In this document: positions 1 to 8,670 of the stretch, piece after piece
Numbering within the stretch: the first letter of the stretch is position 1
Layout: each line of letters opens with the position of its first letter
Origin: Alkalibacterium sp. AK22
GTDB taxonomy: Bacteria > Bacillota > Bacilli > Lactobacillales > Carnobacteriaceae_A
Length of the DNA: 64,000 nucleotides
Assembly (NCBI RefSeq): GCF_000585255.1
Contig: NZ_JANL01000035.1
Location: forward strand, 1-64,000
Reading direction: 5' to 3'
Notes under the pieces: model-generated
The model's input: only the letters and a program-made list of their open reading frames with translations
The model's database searches: none
What the model was told of the DNA's origin: nothing
Position numbers and translations under genes: made by a program

Positions 1-55
1 TGCGCCGCAAAGACCGTTTGCGAGGCAACTCCAGACTTTCTGCTCCCCACTTGCA
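1..55. repeat. Diverged single copy of the ~51-bp two-hairpin intergenic repeat
   Basis: The first bases carry GCAAA-gaccg-TTTGC, then GGCAACTC and CACTTGC. These are the same landmarks, in the same order and spacing, as the tandem units at 21.12-21.35 kb. Bases between the landmarks differ. The element may continue to the left of the window. The rest of the stretch up to about 180 shows no gene. Confidence 0.5.
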
Positions 56-180
56 TCATGTTATGCAGCGCTCTTCACTTATCGGTTAAAACAGTTCTGA
101 CCCTAGCCCCAGTAGTTAATGCATCTGGAAAATAATGTGAATAGTGGGCTGGAAAGTGCGTCAAAAAAATGTTCCATAGA

Positions 181-216
181 AAAAGACTTCCAGAGCATTA
201 GCCCCGAAAGTCTTTG
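181..216 (-). terminator. Rho-independent terminator of the 3D-domain gene
   Basis: Read on the minus strand, AAAGACTT and AAGTCTTT form an 8-bp stem around an 18-base loop. A short T run follows. It lies 12 bases past the stop codon. Confidence 0.6.
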
Positions 217-227
217 AATAAAAACTA

Positions 228-1475
228 TTAGTCAAGAATACGAACGTTAACGGTACGTCTTCCCCACTGCAAAGCCTCAGCTACAGTCTGGAAGTGAATG
301 TCAATGATATTGCCACGGATTGCTCCACCCGTGTCTCCGGCAATGTAAACGCCCATGCCTTCTACTTCAACCATTGTTCCCAGTGGAATAATAGACGGAT
401 CAACAGCAATGACACGCGGGTTGACTCTTAAATCGATACCTGTCGCTGTATGTGTACTCAGGCTGGGCTGTCGAGTGGAGTAGCCTGTCGCTTGCATGCG
501 CAAGGTTCTGCCTGAGCTCTGCTGGCTACTTGATTCTTCTGCTGGCGCTGAGCTGCTTTCTTGAGCTGGTGCGCTTGCAGTTGAGTTTGATGAGCGGCTG
601 CTTGACGAGCTGTTACTGTTTGATGAGCGGCTGCTTGAACTTGACGCGCTCGCTGTCTGAGAAGATTCGGTAGGTGCCGAAGCGGACGCTTGAGCTGTTG
701 AAGAACTTGTTGAAGAAATAGAAACTTCCTGTTCACTACTTTGCTGCTCAGCTGCCGCTCTTTCTTCTGCTTCTCTTCTAGCTGCAGCACGAGCTGCTTC
801 TGCTCTCGCCACACGTCTGGCTTCTTCAATACGCGCTTCCTCAGCTGCTTCGCGTTCTACCAGCGTATTTAGCTGAGCTTCGTTGTCTCTGATTAAAGCT
901 TGAAGCGAAGCCACCTTTTCATCATAATCAGCTTTCTGCTCCTGAGCCACTTCTCTGCTGTTTTGCAGTTCAGCTTGAGCTGTCAGTAGATTTTCATTTA
1001 GCTCGACTAAGACTTGAACCTCTTCTTGTGCAAGTTCAAGCTGCTGGTTACCTGCATCGGTCAGGCGCATAATAACAACGGCACGATTTAACAGATCGCC
1101 CAGACTTTGAGCTTCCAGTATAGTCAAAACAATATTCTGGTTGGTTTCGTTCAGCTGCAGGGACTGCAGTCTTTGACGAGCCTGTTCCAATCGTTCCTCA
1201 ACAATTTTCTCCTGATCGTGTACTTCTTTCTCAGCTGTTTCGATTTCAACTTGCTTTCCATCGATTTCCTGATCAAGTTCAGCCATTTTAGTGCTTAATA
1301 TGCTGACTTCTTCCATGACGGTATTCATTTCTCTCATCAATGAATCGATTTCAACTTGCTTATGTTCTTGCTGCTCCTTAAGAACTTCAAGGGTATCAGC
1401 TGAAGCAGATGGGGCATAGGCAAATGTTATCAATGCGGTCATTGCAACAACCATACCAGCTAAATTCTTTTTCAT
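228..1475 (-). CDS. Secreted cell-wall protein: N-terminal coiled coil, Ser-rich linker, C-terminal 3D domain
   Basis: Likely an exported peptidoglycan-active or wall-remodelling protein. Residues 1 to about 27 form a signal peptide (MKKNLAGM..., Ala-rich h-region, ASA-DT cleavage). About 30-245 is a long charged coiled coil like the N-terminus of PcsB/CwlO-type hydrolases. About 245-325 is a Ser/Ala/Gln linker with an 11-residue repeat. The last ~90 residues are a 3D domain: ATGYS, TATGID, AVDPSIIPLGT, AGDTGGAIRG and IDIHF carry the conserved Asp residues of the MltA/3D double-psi barrel. I chose the ATG at 1475. A TTG at 1490 is in frame, but GAGAGGA abuts it with no spacing; from the ATG the spacing is a long 15 bases. 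Family is confident; substrate and activity (lytic transglycosylase-like) are inferred. It reads away from ppx with its own terminator. Confidence 0.85.
   Translation of the reverse strand: MKKNLAGMVVAMTALITFAYAPSASADTLEVLKEQQEHKQVEIDSLMREMNTVMEEVSILSTKMAELDQEIDGKQVEIETAEKEVHDQEKIVEERLEQARQRLQSLQLNETNQNIVLTILEAQSLGDLLNRAVVIMRLTDAGNQQLELAQEEVQVLVELNENLLTAQAELQNSREVAQEQKADYDEKVASLQALIRDNEAQLNTLVEREAAEEARIEEARRVARAEAARAAARREAEERAAAEQQSSEQEVSISSTSSSTAQASASAPTESSQTASASSSSSRSSNSNSSSSSRSSNSTASAPAQESSSAPAEESSSQQSSGRTLRMQATGYSTRQPSLSTHTATGIDLRVNPRVIAVDPSIIPLGTMVEVEGMGVYIAGDTGGAIRGNIIDIHFQTVAEALQWGRRTVNVRILD
586..638. repeat. 33-bp period repeat inside the Ser-rich linker
   Basis: A 20-base block (586-605) recurs exactly at 619-638. 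The period is 33 bases, or 11 codons. It encodes the SSRSSNS units of the linker and is a site where the linker could vary in length by slippage. Confidence 0.75.
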
Positions 1476-1682
1476 GGCGATAAAGAACAATCCTCTCTGT
1501 TTTGAATTTGAGATATCTTAAAATCAAATGTACAATGCCACGCTATTATACCGATAAATAAAATGAAGTACATTTCTATAATCTTACAATTTATTACAAG
1601 AAAGGGATAAATATGTCCAAAAAAACCTATTTATTCAAATTAATACATTGCCTACCAGCGATGTATTCGCTATCATTATTTT

Positions 1683-1710
1683 TGTAACATTCATGTAATC
1701 TTAGTGTGAT
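1683..1710. promoter_or_regulatory. Candidate PhoP box: three hexamers spaced 11 bp
   Basis: TGTAAC, TGTAAT and TGTGAT start at 1683, 1694 and 1705. On the other strand they read TCACAC, TTACAT and TTACAA, each separated by 5 bases. This is the arrangement of TT(A/C/T)ACA direct repeats bound by PhoP in Bacillus. The array lies directly before the candidate -35 of ppx-ppk. Binding is inferred. Confidence 0.5.
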
Positions 1711-1712
1711 TT

Positions 1713-1743
1713 TTGGACATACAGAGGTTAAATCAAGTAAAAT
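1713..1743 (+). promoter_or_regulatory. Candidate ppx-ppk promoter
   Basis: TTGGAC (1713-1718) and TAAAAT (1738-1743) are separated by 19 bases, just downstream of the PhoP-like array. The spacer is long, as is common for activator-dependent promoters. Confidence 0.4.
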
Positions 1744-1798
1744 AAAGAAGAATAAGTCTAGACAATCGCTTGAATGACTCAATAAGGAGTGTGTTTTA

Positions 1799-3373
1799 AT
1801 GAAAAATGAACGGTTCAGTCTGATCGACGTCGGTTCAAATACAATTCGTCTAGTAGTTTTTGAGATGGACGAATACCAGGGTATCACGGAGCTTCAAAAC
1901 ATTAAGACCCCCGCTCGTCTAGTTCAGTATGTCAACGAGCAGAAAAACATGACTCAGGAAGGAATTGATGTTTTAGTCTCCGTCCTGAAGAGTTTTGCAG
2001 AAATTTCTCAGCGCTACAATGTGGACGGCTTTCGGGCCATTGCGACAGCAGCCGTTCGCCAGTCCGGCAACCGGAATGATATTATTCAATCAGTCAAAAA
2101 TGAAGTTGGACTGGAACTGGAACTCCTTTCAGAAGAGAAAGAGGCTTTTTATGGAAATTATGCTGTCCGCCACACAATGGATTTGACCGATGGCATCAGT
2201 ATCGATATCGGCGGTGGCAGTACTGAACTGACCCTATACAAGAATAAGGAGGTTCAAGCACTGCACAGTTTTCCTTTTGGAGCCGTCTCCTTGCAGAAGC
2301 GATTTTTTGAAGGCAAACAACACAGTGACAAAGAGGCTATCAGTAAGGCAGCCAAGTGGGTTAATGAACAGTTTTCCAGCTTCAGCTGGCTGATTGACGC
2401 TCAGGTCCCGCTGGTTGGAATAGGCGGTTCAGCCAGAAACTATGCTGAAATTAACCAGCGTCAGACTGACTACCCCATTGCTGGTATTCACCAGTATAAA
2501 ATGACGCCCGATGAACTGACGGATACTTTTGAGTTACTCCGTTCTACTCCTTCAAAAAATATGGGCAGCCTGGACGGCCTAAGTGAGGACCGCCAAGATA
2601 TCATTATTCCCGCAGGTATCGTCTTTACTGAATTGATGAAAGTCATCGGTGCCCCTATCTTTGCCATCAGTAATCGAGGTCTGCGGGAGGGGATTATCCT
2701 CGAAAGACTGAATAAGGAATACAGTGAACCCTACGATTTATATGGCATCAAGAGGCAGACCGTTCAGCGTCTGTTCAAGCAGTATGATATTCGGCCAATT
2801 AGTGCTCATCAGCGAATCATTCTCGCTGATCAGCTTCTGTCCCTTTTAAAAGAAAAGAAACTGCTGTCTATTGATGAGGAGCAGCTGTATTTGGTCCACT
2901 ATGGAGCTACTCTCTATTATTTAGGCAGTTATATAGAAGATGATTCCAAATCCCAACATACCTTTTACATTATATCCAATACCAACCTCTTCGGCTTCGA
3001 CCACAAAGACCGGGTCCGGCTGGCCCTAGTTGCCAGTTACAAAAACCGTTCGCTCTTCAAACAGTATGTTAAAGCGGTAGACAGCTGGTTTGAAGAAGAG
3101 GAAAAAGAAACCCTGCTCTATCTCGGTTGTGTCATCAAATTTGCTGAAGCTCTGAGTGATTCCCATGTTAACTTTGTCCAGGGTATGGATCTCAAGCAAA
3201 CAGACAAAGAGAGCTTTGAACTGCATATCACCTATTCAGGCGATGCCATCGCAGAAAAGTATCGGGCAAACAAGCACAAGAATCACCTGGAACGGGTTCT
3301 GGGCAAACCCCTTGAGCTCTTTTTCCACAACGAAAATCAGCCTGCGGAAGCCATAAAGGGAGGAGACGCATGA
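1799..3373 (+). CDS. ppx: Exopolyphosphatase, Ppx/GppA family
   Basis: Releases orthophosphate from the ends of inorganic polyphosphate (some members instead cleave pppGpp). The 524 residues match the long E. coli-type form (~510). The N-terminal ASKHA fold shows phosphate-1 IDVGSNTIRLVVFE (about 9-22) and phosphate-2 SIDIGGGSTEL (about 138-148), plus GIGGSARN near 203. The C-terminal ~200 residues are the HD-like helical domain. AAGGAG precedes the ATG by a normal distance. The stop overlaps the ppk start as ATGA, so the two are translationally coupled and polyP making and breaking are co-expressed. Regulation by phosphate starvation is inferred from the upstream PhoP-like array. Confidence 0.93.
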   Translation: MKNERFSLIDVGSNTIRLVVFEMDEYQGITELQNIKTPARLVQYVNEQKNMTQEGIDVLVSVLKSFAEISQRYNVDGFRAIATAAVRQSGNRNDIIQSVKNEVGLELELLSEEKEAFYGNYAVRHTMDLTDGISIDIGGGSTELTLYKNKEVQALHSFPFGAVSLQKRFFEGKQHSDKEAISKAAKWVNEQFSSFSWLIDAQVPLVGIGGSARNYAEINQRQTDYPIAGIHQYKMTPDELTDTFELLRSTPSKNMGSLDGLSEDRQDIIIPAGIVFTELMKVIGAPIFAISNRGLREGIILERLNKEYSEPYDLYGIKRQTVQRLFKQYDIRPISAHQRIILADQLLSLLKEKKLLSIDEEQLYLVHYGATLYYLGSYIEDDSKSQHTFYIISNTNLFGFDHKDRVRLALVASYKNRSLFKQYVKAVDSWFEEEEKETLLYLGCVIKFAEALSDSHVNFVQGMDLKQTDKESFELHITYSGDAIAEKYRANKHKNHLERVLGKPLELFFHNENQPAEAIKGGDA

Positions 3374-5508
3374 ACAGACCACTTCCTGATATCGAACATC
3401 CCGATTACTATCAGAACAGGGAGCTTTCCTGGCTCGATTTCAATGCCCGGGTCGTGGAAGAGGCCACGGATGACTCGAATCCTCTTTTAGAGCAGCTGAA
3501 ATTTCTAGCTATAGGCAGTTCAAATTTGGATGAATTTTATAAAATACGTGTGGCCGGCCTCCAAGATCAGCTGAAGATGGGGGTAATGGAAAAAGACACG
3601 AAAAAGCAATGGTCTCCTAAAAAACAGCTGCAGGAAATCACGGCCAAAAATAGGCAGAATGTGGCCCGTCAGTACAGCTTGTTCGATGAGAAAAAAGAGC
3701 AGCTGAAAACACGTGGAGTCTTTTTTAAGAGGGTTCAGGATTTAGGAAAAAAAGACTATACGAAAGCCAGAAATCTGTTTGTCAAAGAAATCGAGCCGGC
3801 TGTCACTCCTTATGGTATCGATGCCTATCGTCCTTTCCCCCATTTAAGTGACGGGGTTCTCCACCTTTTTGTCACGCTGACAAAAGGCGGCCAAGACTAC
3901 ACGGCCATCATTCCCGTGCCGGCACGCCTGGCTAGGCTGCATTCTATCGACAGTGATGCGCATACCTATCTTCTAATGACTGAAGACATTATCCAATCAT
4001 TTCTGCCGGACGTTTTTCACGGGTATGAGGTGAGCTGCAGCTTTGCTTTTCGGATTACCCGCAATGCCGATCTGGAAATACAAGAAGAAGGCGCAGATGA
4101 TCTGCTGTCGGTTATTGAAGATTATCTTGAAAAACGGAAAAACGGAATGGCTGTCCGCCTGGAAATTCAGCAGCCAGCTGACGGAATAGATATAGAAGCA
4201 GAAATCAGTGTGCTGAAAAAAGCTTTATCCATTAAACAGCGGGATATTTATGTATTGAACGGCCCCATCGACCTCACCCTTTTATTTGAGGGTGTCGACC
4301 TGCTCAAAGACAAACATATTACAGATACTTATGTCCCCTTTGAGCCTTACCTGCCTGACACATATAAAAGAAAGAGCGTACACGAACTGGCAGACCGCTT
4401 CGATCTCTTTTTTCATCACCCTTTTGACTCTTTTGAGCCGGTCATCCGCTTTGTTCAAGAAGCTGCCAAGGATCCGGCCACTGTGTCAATCAAACAGACT
4501 CTCTACCGGGTAAGCCGAGATTCGCCGCTGATCGAAGCCCTAAAATCTGCTGCCAAAAATGGTATCCAGGTGACCGTTCTTGTTGAACTTAAAGCTCGCT
4601 TTGATGAAGCGAATAACGTCCACTGGGCCAAGGAGCTAGAAGAATCGGGTGCCCATATTCTTTATGGTGTCAAGGCACTCAAAACGCATAGCAAGGCTAC
4701 TCTGATTGTCAAGAAAAGCTCTTCCGGCTTCAGACGTTATGTTCATTTGGGAACAGGAAATTACAACGAACAGACAGCCCGACTTTATACCGATATGGGC
4801 CTGATCACGACCAACAAGGAAATCACGCAGGACGTATTCACATTCTTCAACTATTTAAGCGGCTATGTGGAAGACCCCCATTATCATCACTTGCGTGTGT
4901 CCCCATTTGATATACGGGATATGTTTATTGAACATATCGAAAAAGAAATTCGCCTGCATAAGCAGTTCGGCAGTGGCCACATTATTGCCAAGATGAATTC
5001 ACTGACAGATAAGAAAATGCTGCTTAAACTCTACGCTGCCAGCCAGGCCGGTGTGAAAATTGAGCTGATCGTCCGAGGCATTTGCTGTCTAATTCCCGGC
5101 ATTCCTGGTGTAAGCGACAACATCACGGTCCGCAGCGTCATCGGACGCTTTCTTGAACACAGCCGCATCTACTACTTCAATCATAATGGAGAAGAAAATC
5201 TCTACCTGTCCTCAGCTGATATGATGACCCGCAATATGATCAAGCGTGTAGAGATTGCCTTTCCAGTGCTTGACCCTAAACGTAAAAGTCATATTCTGTC
5301 CATTTTGAAACTGTATCTTTATGATAATTCTAAAGCCTGGGAACTGGGGGCGGATAGTCTCTACAGAAAAACCCATCCCGGACAAACCAGTGTCCATGTA
5401 CAGGACCTTCTTATGAGCTTGAGCCGGGAAGTACTGGTCGAAACAAGTAGTGACCGGTTCACCAAGGTTCGTAAACGTAAGCAAACATGGCGAGACCTCT
5501 TCCGCTGA
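3370..5508 (+). CDS. ppk1: Polyphosphate kinase, PPK1 family
   Basis: Reversibly polymerises the gamma-phosphate of ATP into polyphosphate. At 712 residues it is full length. The N-terminal domain begins with YYQNRELSWLDFNARVVEEA, and FLAIGSSNLDEFYKIRVAG follows. The two conserved catalytic histidines are present: His440 in LKTHSKATL (autophosphorylated) and His597 in LEHSRIYYF. HLGTGNYNEQTARLYTD is the phospholipase-D-like signature. It overlaps ppx by 4 bases. A hairpin at 5577-5615 may end the transcript. Confidence 0.96.
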   Translation: MNRPLPDIEHPDYYQNRELSWLDFNARVVEEATDDSNPLLEQLKFLAIGSSNLDEFYKIRVAGLQDQLKMGVMEKDTKKQWSPKKQLQEITAKNRQNVARQYSLFDEKKEQLKTRGVFFKRVQDLGKKDYTKARNLFVKEIEPAVTPYGIDAYRPFPHLSDGVLHLFVTLTKGGQDYTAIIPVPARLARLHSIDSDAHTYLLMTEDIIQSFLPDVFHGYEVSCSFAFRITRNADLEIQEEGADDLLSVIEDYLEKRKNGMAVRLEIQQPADGIDIEAEISVLKKALSIKQRDIYVLNGPIDLTLLFEGVDLLKDKHITDTYVPFEPYLPDTYKRKSVHELADRFDLFFHHPFDSFEPVIRFVQEAAKDPATVSIKQTLYRVSRDSPLIEALKSAAKNGIQVTVLVELKARFDEANNVHWAKELEESGAHILYGVKALKTHSKATLIVKKSSSGFRRYVHLGTGNYNEQTARLYTDMGLITTNKEITQDVFTFFNYLSGYVEDPHYHHLRVSPFDIRDMFIEHIEKEIRLHKQFGSGHIIAKMNSLTDKKMLLKLYAASQAGVKIELIVRGICCLIPGIPGVSDNITVRSVIGRFLEHSRIYYFNHNGEENLYLSSADMMTRNMIKRVEIAFPVLDPKRKSHILSILKLYLYDNSKAWELGADSLYRKTHPGQTSVHVQDLLMSLSREVLVETSSDRFTKVRKRKQTWRDLFR

Positions 5509-5576
5509 ATATCCAGCAGTGGATTCTGCCTCACCCCCCATTTGCTGCCTTGTTGAAAACTGCTATATAACGTTTT

Positions 5577-5615
5577 GCTTCAGGCTTGTCTTCTTTAAGA
5601 GGCTCTGCCTGAAGC
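5577..5615 (+). terminator. Hairpin downstream of ppk, possible terminator
   Basis: GCTTCAGGC and GCCTGAAGC form a perfect 9-bp stem around 21 bases. No T run follows, so termination is uncertain. Confidence 0.35.
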
Positions 5616-5654
5616 TTACTTGCGTTCAGAGTCCAATTCTATCTACCCCTCAAA

Positions 5655-5677
5655 CTCTTGGATATTCAACTCAAGAG
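5655..5677. promoter_or_regulatory. Inverted repeat before the solitary lacI-type gene
   Basis: CTCTTG and CAAGAG are separated by 11 bases and lie 26 bases upstream of a TATAAT (5703-5708). It could be an autoregulatory operator, but it lacks the central CG typical of LacI-family sites. Confidence 0.25.
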
Positions 5678-5731
5678 CTTCCTCTACTGGCTTTTAATCT
5701 GCTATAATAAAAACGAAGAGGAGTGGGTAAA

Positions 5732-6709
5732 ATGCCGACGATACAAGACATTGCAGAATATGCCGGGGTCTCTTCCGCGACCGTATCCCGTGTCATAAAC
5801 TCAAGTGGATATGTCAGCAAAGAAACCAGACAGGCCGTTCAGCAGGCCATCGATCTGCTCAATTACAGCCCCAACAAAAACGCACAGCATCTGCGGACGG
5901 GCTCAACAAAAAATTTGGGAATTGTCAGTACCCAGTTCAATGATACAGCGGTGGCACGAATCAATTCTTTTATCAGTACCGCCTATGCAGCCGACTATAC
6001 AACGACTCTTTTCGTAACCAATGGTGACCGCAGGCGTGAACTCGAGGCCTTTGATATGTTAAAAGCCAAGCAAATCGATGGTATCTTTCTCATTTATCGG
6101 GCTAACGACTGGGCTACTCTTGAAGGCTATGCGGCTTTCGGACCGGTCGTGACCCTACATAATGTGGAGTCTGATCAGATTCCGTCTGTCTATATCGATC
6201 ATTATCAGGGACACCGACTGGCTCTAGACTACCTGTGGCAGACTGGCTGCCGAAACATCCTAAACCTTTACGGCACGGCAGCCGGCCGCAATACAAGGCG
6301 ACGGGTTCTAGCCTACCAGGACTTCTGCCAGGACAAGCAGATCCGCCCCCATCCAGCTGAACCCTTTATCCATACCCTATCTGCTGAAAAAGTTGACGAG
6401 ATCATCAACTGGATCCTCCAGCAGCCGAATAAACCGGATGGTGTAGTGACCCACTCAGACTCGATTGCAGCCCTGGTCGTGTCCAGGATTAGGCGAAAAG
6501 GATTGCGAGTGCCTGAAGACATAGCCGTAATTGGTTTTGACAACCTCGATGTAAGTGAAGTCATGGACATGACCACCGTCGACTACGGTATAGAAGAACA
6601 AGGGCAAAACGCCTGCCGGCTGCTGCTTGAGAAACTGGATCAGCCGACAGAACCCTTAACTCCGCTGTCTTTCCGGCTGATTGAACGGCTGACTACACGA
6701 TCGAAATAA
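5732..6709 (+). CDS. LacI/GalR-family transcriptional regulator
   Basis: DNA-binding repressor that responds to a sugar. Residues 1-50 are the HTH and hinge (MPTIQDIAEYAGVSSATVSRVINSSGYVS, then LNYSPNKNAQHLRTG). Residues about 60-325 are the periplasmic-binding-protein-like ligand domain, with GVVTHSDSIAALVV and DIAVIGFDNLDVSE typical of GalR members. The ATG at 5732 is chosen because AAGAGGAG sits 8 bases before it; an in-frame GTG at 5723 overlaps that site. The gene is monocistronic, between ppk and a bidirectional terminator. No sugar gene adjoins it, so its target and effector are unknown. Confidence 0.9.
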   Translation: MPTIQDIAEYAGVSSATVSRVINSSGYVSKETRQAVQQAIDLLNYSPNKNAQHLRTGSTKNLGIVSTQFNDTAVARINSFISTAYAADYTTTLFVTNGDRRRELEAFDMLKAKQIDGIFLIYRANDWATLEGYAAFGPVVTLHNVESDQIPSVYIDHYQGHRLALDYLWQTGCRNILNLYGTAAGRNTRRRVLAYQDFCQDKQIRPHPAEPFIHTLSAEKVDEIINWILQQPNKPDGVVTHSDSIAALVVSRIRRKGLRVPEDIAVIGFDNLDVSEVMDMTTVDYGIEEQGQNACRLLLEKLDQPTEPLTPLSFRLIERLTTRSK

Positions 6710-6720
6710 GCTCCGGCTGC

Positions 6721-6757
6721 AAAAAAGCTGCGCACCTTTTACAGATGCGCAGCTTTT
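6721..6757. terminator. Bidirectional terminator between lacI-type gene and metal transporter
   Basis: AAAAGCTGCGCA and TGCGCAGCTTTT form a perfect 12-bp stem with an 11-base loop. T runs flank it on both strands and it serves the two converging genes. Confidence 0.85.
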
Positions 6758-6832
6758 CTATTTGATTGAAACACATGACCTGTCTTGCTCTCTCGTCCAG
6801 CGTTTCTCTTTATCAACAAGACCACTTTTTAG

Positions 6833-7747
6833 TCAGCTTTTTTGAGCCTGCTTAATCTGACGGTCGATTTTTTTAAGCTCTCTTCTCCGGTTCAAGGAAG
6901 CCTTGATCAGCCCTTTTTTGGGAGATAATACAAAGATCAGGAGGGTTGTGAACCCTGTAACGGTGGCAATCATACCCGCTATCGTTGTATCCAGTGCAAA
7001 AGCCAGCTGGACACCCACTACACTGTTTACGATAGCCAAGACGATACTTAAGGCGATCATGATATACAGCCGGTCAGTCAGCAAGTAGGCCGCCAGAGGG
7101 GGACCAACCATGAAGCCAACTACGAGAATCGAGCCTACAGAGTCATACGCTCCAACAGCAGTCAGTGATACCAAAGTCATCAGTCCATAATGGACCAGTA
7201 CCGGCGAAAAACCGACGGCTGCTGCAAAGGCAGCATCGAAAGTAGTGAGTTTCAGTTCTTTGTAAAACAAAAAGATGAACAAACTATTTAAAATCAAAAT
7301 CACCAGCATCGTCCATAAGGCTCGTGGTCCCAGGTCCATCCCCATGAAGACGAAGCGTCTGAACGGGGCAAAGGCGACTTCGCCCATCAGTACAGCATCA
7401 ACGTCCAGATGAACATTCCCGGCATAACGAGTAATCAGAATGATTGCGATACTGAAAAACAGGGGAAAAATGATCCCGATAGCTGCATCATTTGATAGCA
7501 GCTTGGTCTGCTGCAGGGCTTCAATAGCCCAGACAGTCCCTACCCCGACCAAAGTTGCTCCAATCATCAACCAGGGAGATCTCAGATCCTGGGTAATGAA
7601 AAAAGCCAGAACGATTCCTAAAAGAACCGTGTGGGTAATGGCATCAGACACCATAGTTGTCCCTCGTAAAACTAGAAAGACGCCGGGCAGGGCACAGGTG
7701 ACTGCTACAACAACAGCTACCATAGTGATCTGTGTAATCATGCTCAT
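6833..7747 (-). CDS. mntD: ABC-3 metal permease, second of two (MntD-like)
   Basis: Inner-membrane subunit of a Mn2+/Zn2+/Fe2+ importer. The 304 residues have about 8-9 hydrophobic segments. The ABC-3 family pattern is clear: LPGVFLVLRGTTMVSDAITHTVLLGI near the N-terminus, and VGAYDSVGSILVVGFMVGPPLAAYLL near residue 190. The hydrophilic C-terminus is Lys/Arg-rich. It overlaps the upstream permease gene by 4 bases (ATGA) and is the last gene of the operon. The B. subtilis-style name reflects order and family; the metal is not proven. Confidence 0.85.
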   Translation of the reverse strand: MSMITQITMVAVVVAVTCALPGVFLVLRGTTMVSDAITHTVLLGIVLAFFITQDLRSPWLMIGATLVGVGTVWAIEALQQTKLLSNDAAIGIIFPLFFSIAIILITRYAGNVHLDVDAVLMGEVAFAPFRRFVFMGMDLGPRALWTMLVILILNSLFIFLFYKELKLTTFDAAFAAAVGFSPVLVHYGLMTLVSLTAVGAYDSVGSILVVGFMVGPPLAAYLLTDRLYIMIALSIVLAIVNSVVGVQLAFALDTTIAGMIATVTGFTTLLIFVLSPKKGLIKASLNRRRELKKIDRQIKQAQKS

Positions 7748-8670
7748 CCTTTACCCTCCTCTAGACTTCTGATCTGCTTCATGAAGGCTCTTTGTCTTTT
7801 TTTATAGGCGAAGTGATTGGCCAGAATGCCCCGTTTAGGAGAAAAGAATAAACTGATAAACACAAAGAAACTCACAACGACCACAATGGTTGGCCCCGTT
7901 GGAATACGGGCAGCCAGCGAGCTGATAAAGGTTCCCATCACTCCGGAAATAAAGCCAATGACTCCAGCGATGATCATCATCAGACTTAGACGGTCAGTCC
8001 ATTGACGGGCTGCTACAGATGGCCCGATCAGCAGCGCACTGATCAGGATCACTCCAACAGATTCCAGCCCTAAGATGATGGTGATTACAATCATTGTCGA
8101 CAGGAGGGTTTCCGTTATCTTACTGGAAAAGCCCAAGGTCCGAGCAAACATCGGATCAAAAGTGAATACTTTAAATTCTTTCCAGAACAGAACAACCAGC
8201 ATCAGCAAAACAGAGCCTACAACAGCAATCAGCTGAACATCCCGTCTAAGCATCGCGCTTGCCTGCCCGAAGATAAAGTTGCTGAGTCCTGCCTGCCTCG
8301 CATTGGGATTGTTCTGGATAGCTGTCAGGATAACCAGTCCTAGACCGAAAAAGCTGGAAAGTACCAGAGACAGGGCACTATCCAGCTTAACGACCGTTTT
8401 CCGGCTCATGACCTGAATAATCAGCGTTGCTAGCAAGCCAGCAATCATTGCTCCCAGTAACAGAAGGGACAGCTCTTTCCTTTGAATAAGCAAAAAGGCA
8501 ATACCTATTCCAGGAAGAGCAGCATGACTCAACGCATCGCCCAGCAAACTTTCTTTTCTAAGCGTAGCAAATGTGCCGATCACCCCGCTTAGTAGACCGA
8601 GAAAACCTGTTCCTAATGCAACGACTTGAAAAGTATAGTCATTCAAGAGCAAAACAATCTGGTCGATCAT
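7744..8670 (-). CDS. mntC: ABC-3 metal permease, first of two (MntC-like)
   Basis: Membrane partner of the following permease; the two probably form a heterodimeric channel. It has 308 residues and ABC-3 hallmarks: GVIGTFATLRKESLLGDALSHAALPGIGIAFLL early, and LESVGVILISALLIGPSVAARQWT near residue 205. It overlaps the ATPase gene by 4 bases. The C-terminal tail is basic, like its partner's. Systems with a single ABC-3 permease are commoner for ZnuB; two permeases match MntABCD, SitABCD and TroABCD. Confidence 0.87.
   Translation of the reverse strand: MIDQIVLLLNDYTFQVVALGTGFLGLLSGVIGTFATLRKESLLGDALSHAALPGIGIAFLLIQRKELSLLLLGAMIAGLLATLIIQVMSRKTVVKLDSALSLVLSSFFGLGLVILTAIQNNPNARQAGLSNFIFGQASAMLRRDVQLIAVVGSVLLMLVVLFWKEFKVFTFDPMFARTLGFSSKITETLLSTMIVITIILGLESVGVILISALLIGPSVAARQWTDRLSLMMIIAGVIGFISGVMGTFISSLAARIPTGPTIVVVVSFFVFISLFFSPKRGILANHFAYKKRQRAFMKQIRSLEEGKG

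Noticed and set aside
458-829. Gln/Arg-rich 123-codon frame overlapping the 3D-domain gene
   Set aside because: A by-product of the repetitive Ser/Ala codons read in another frame.
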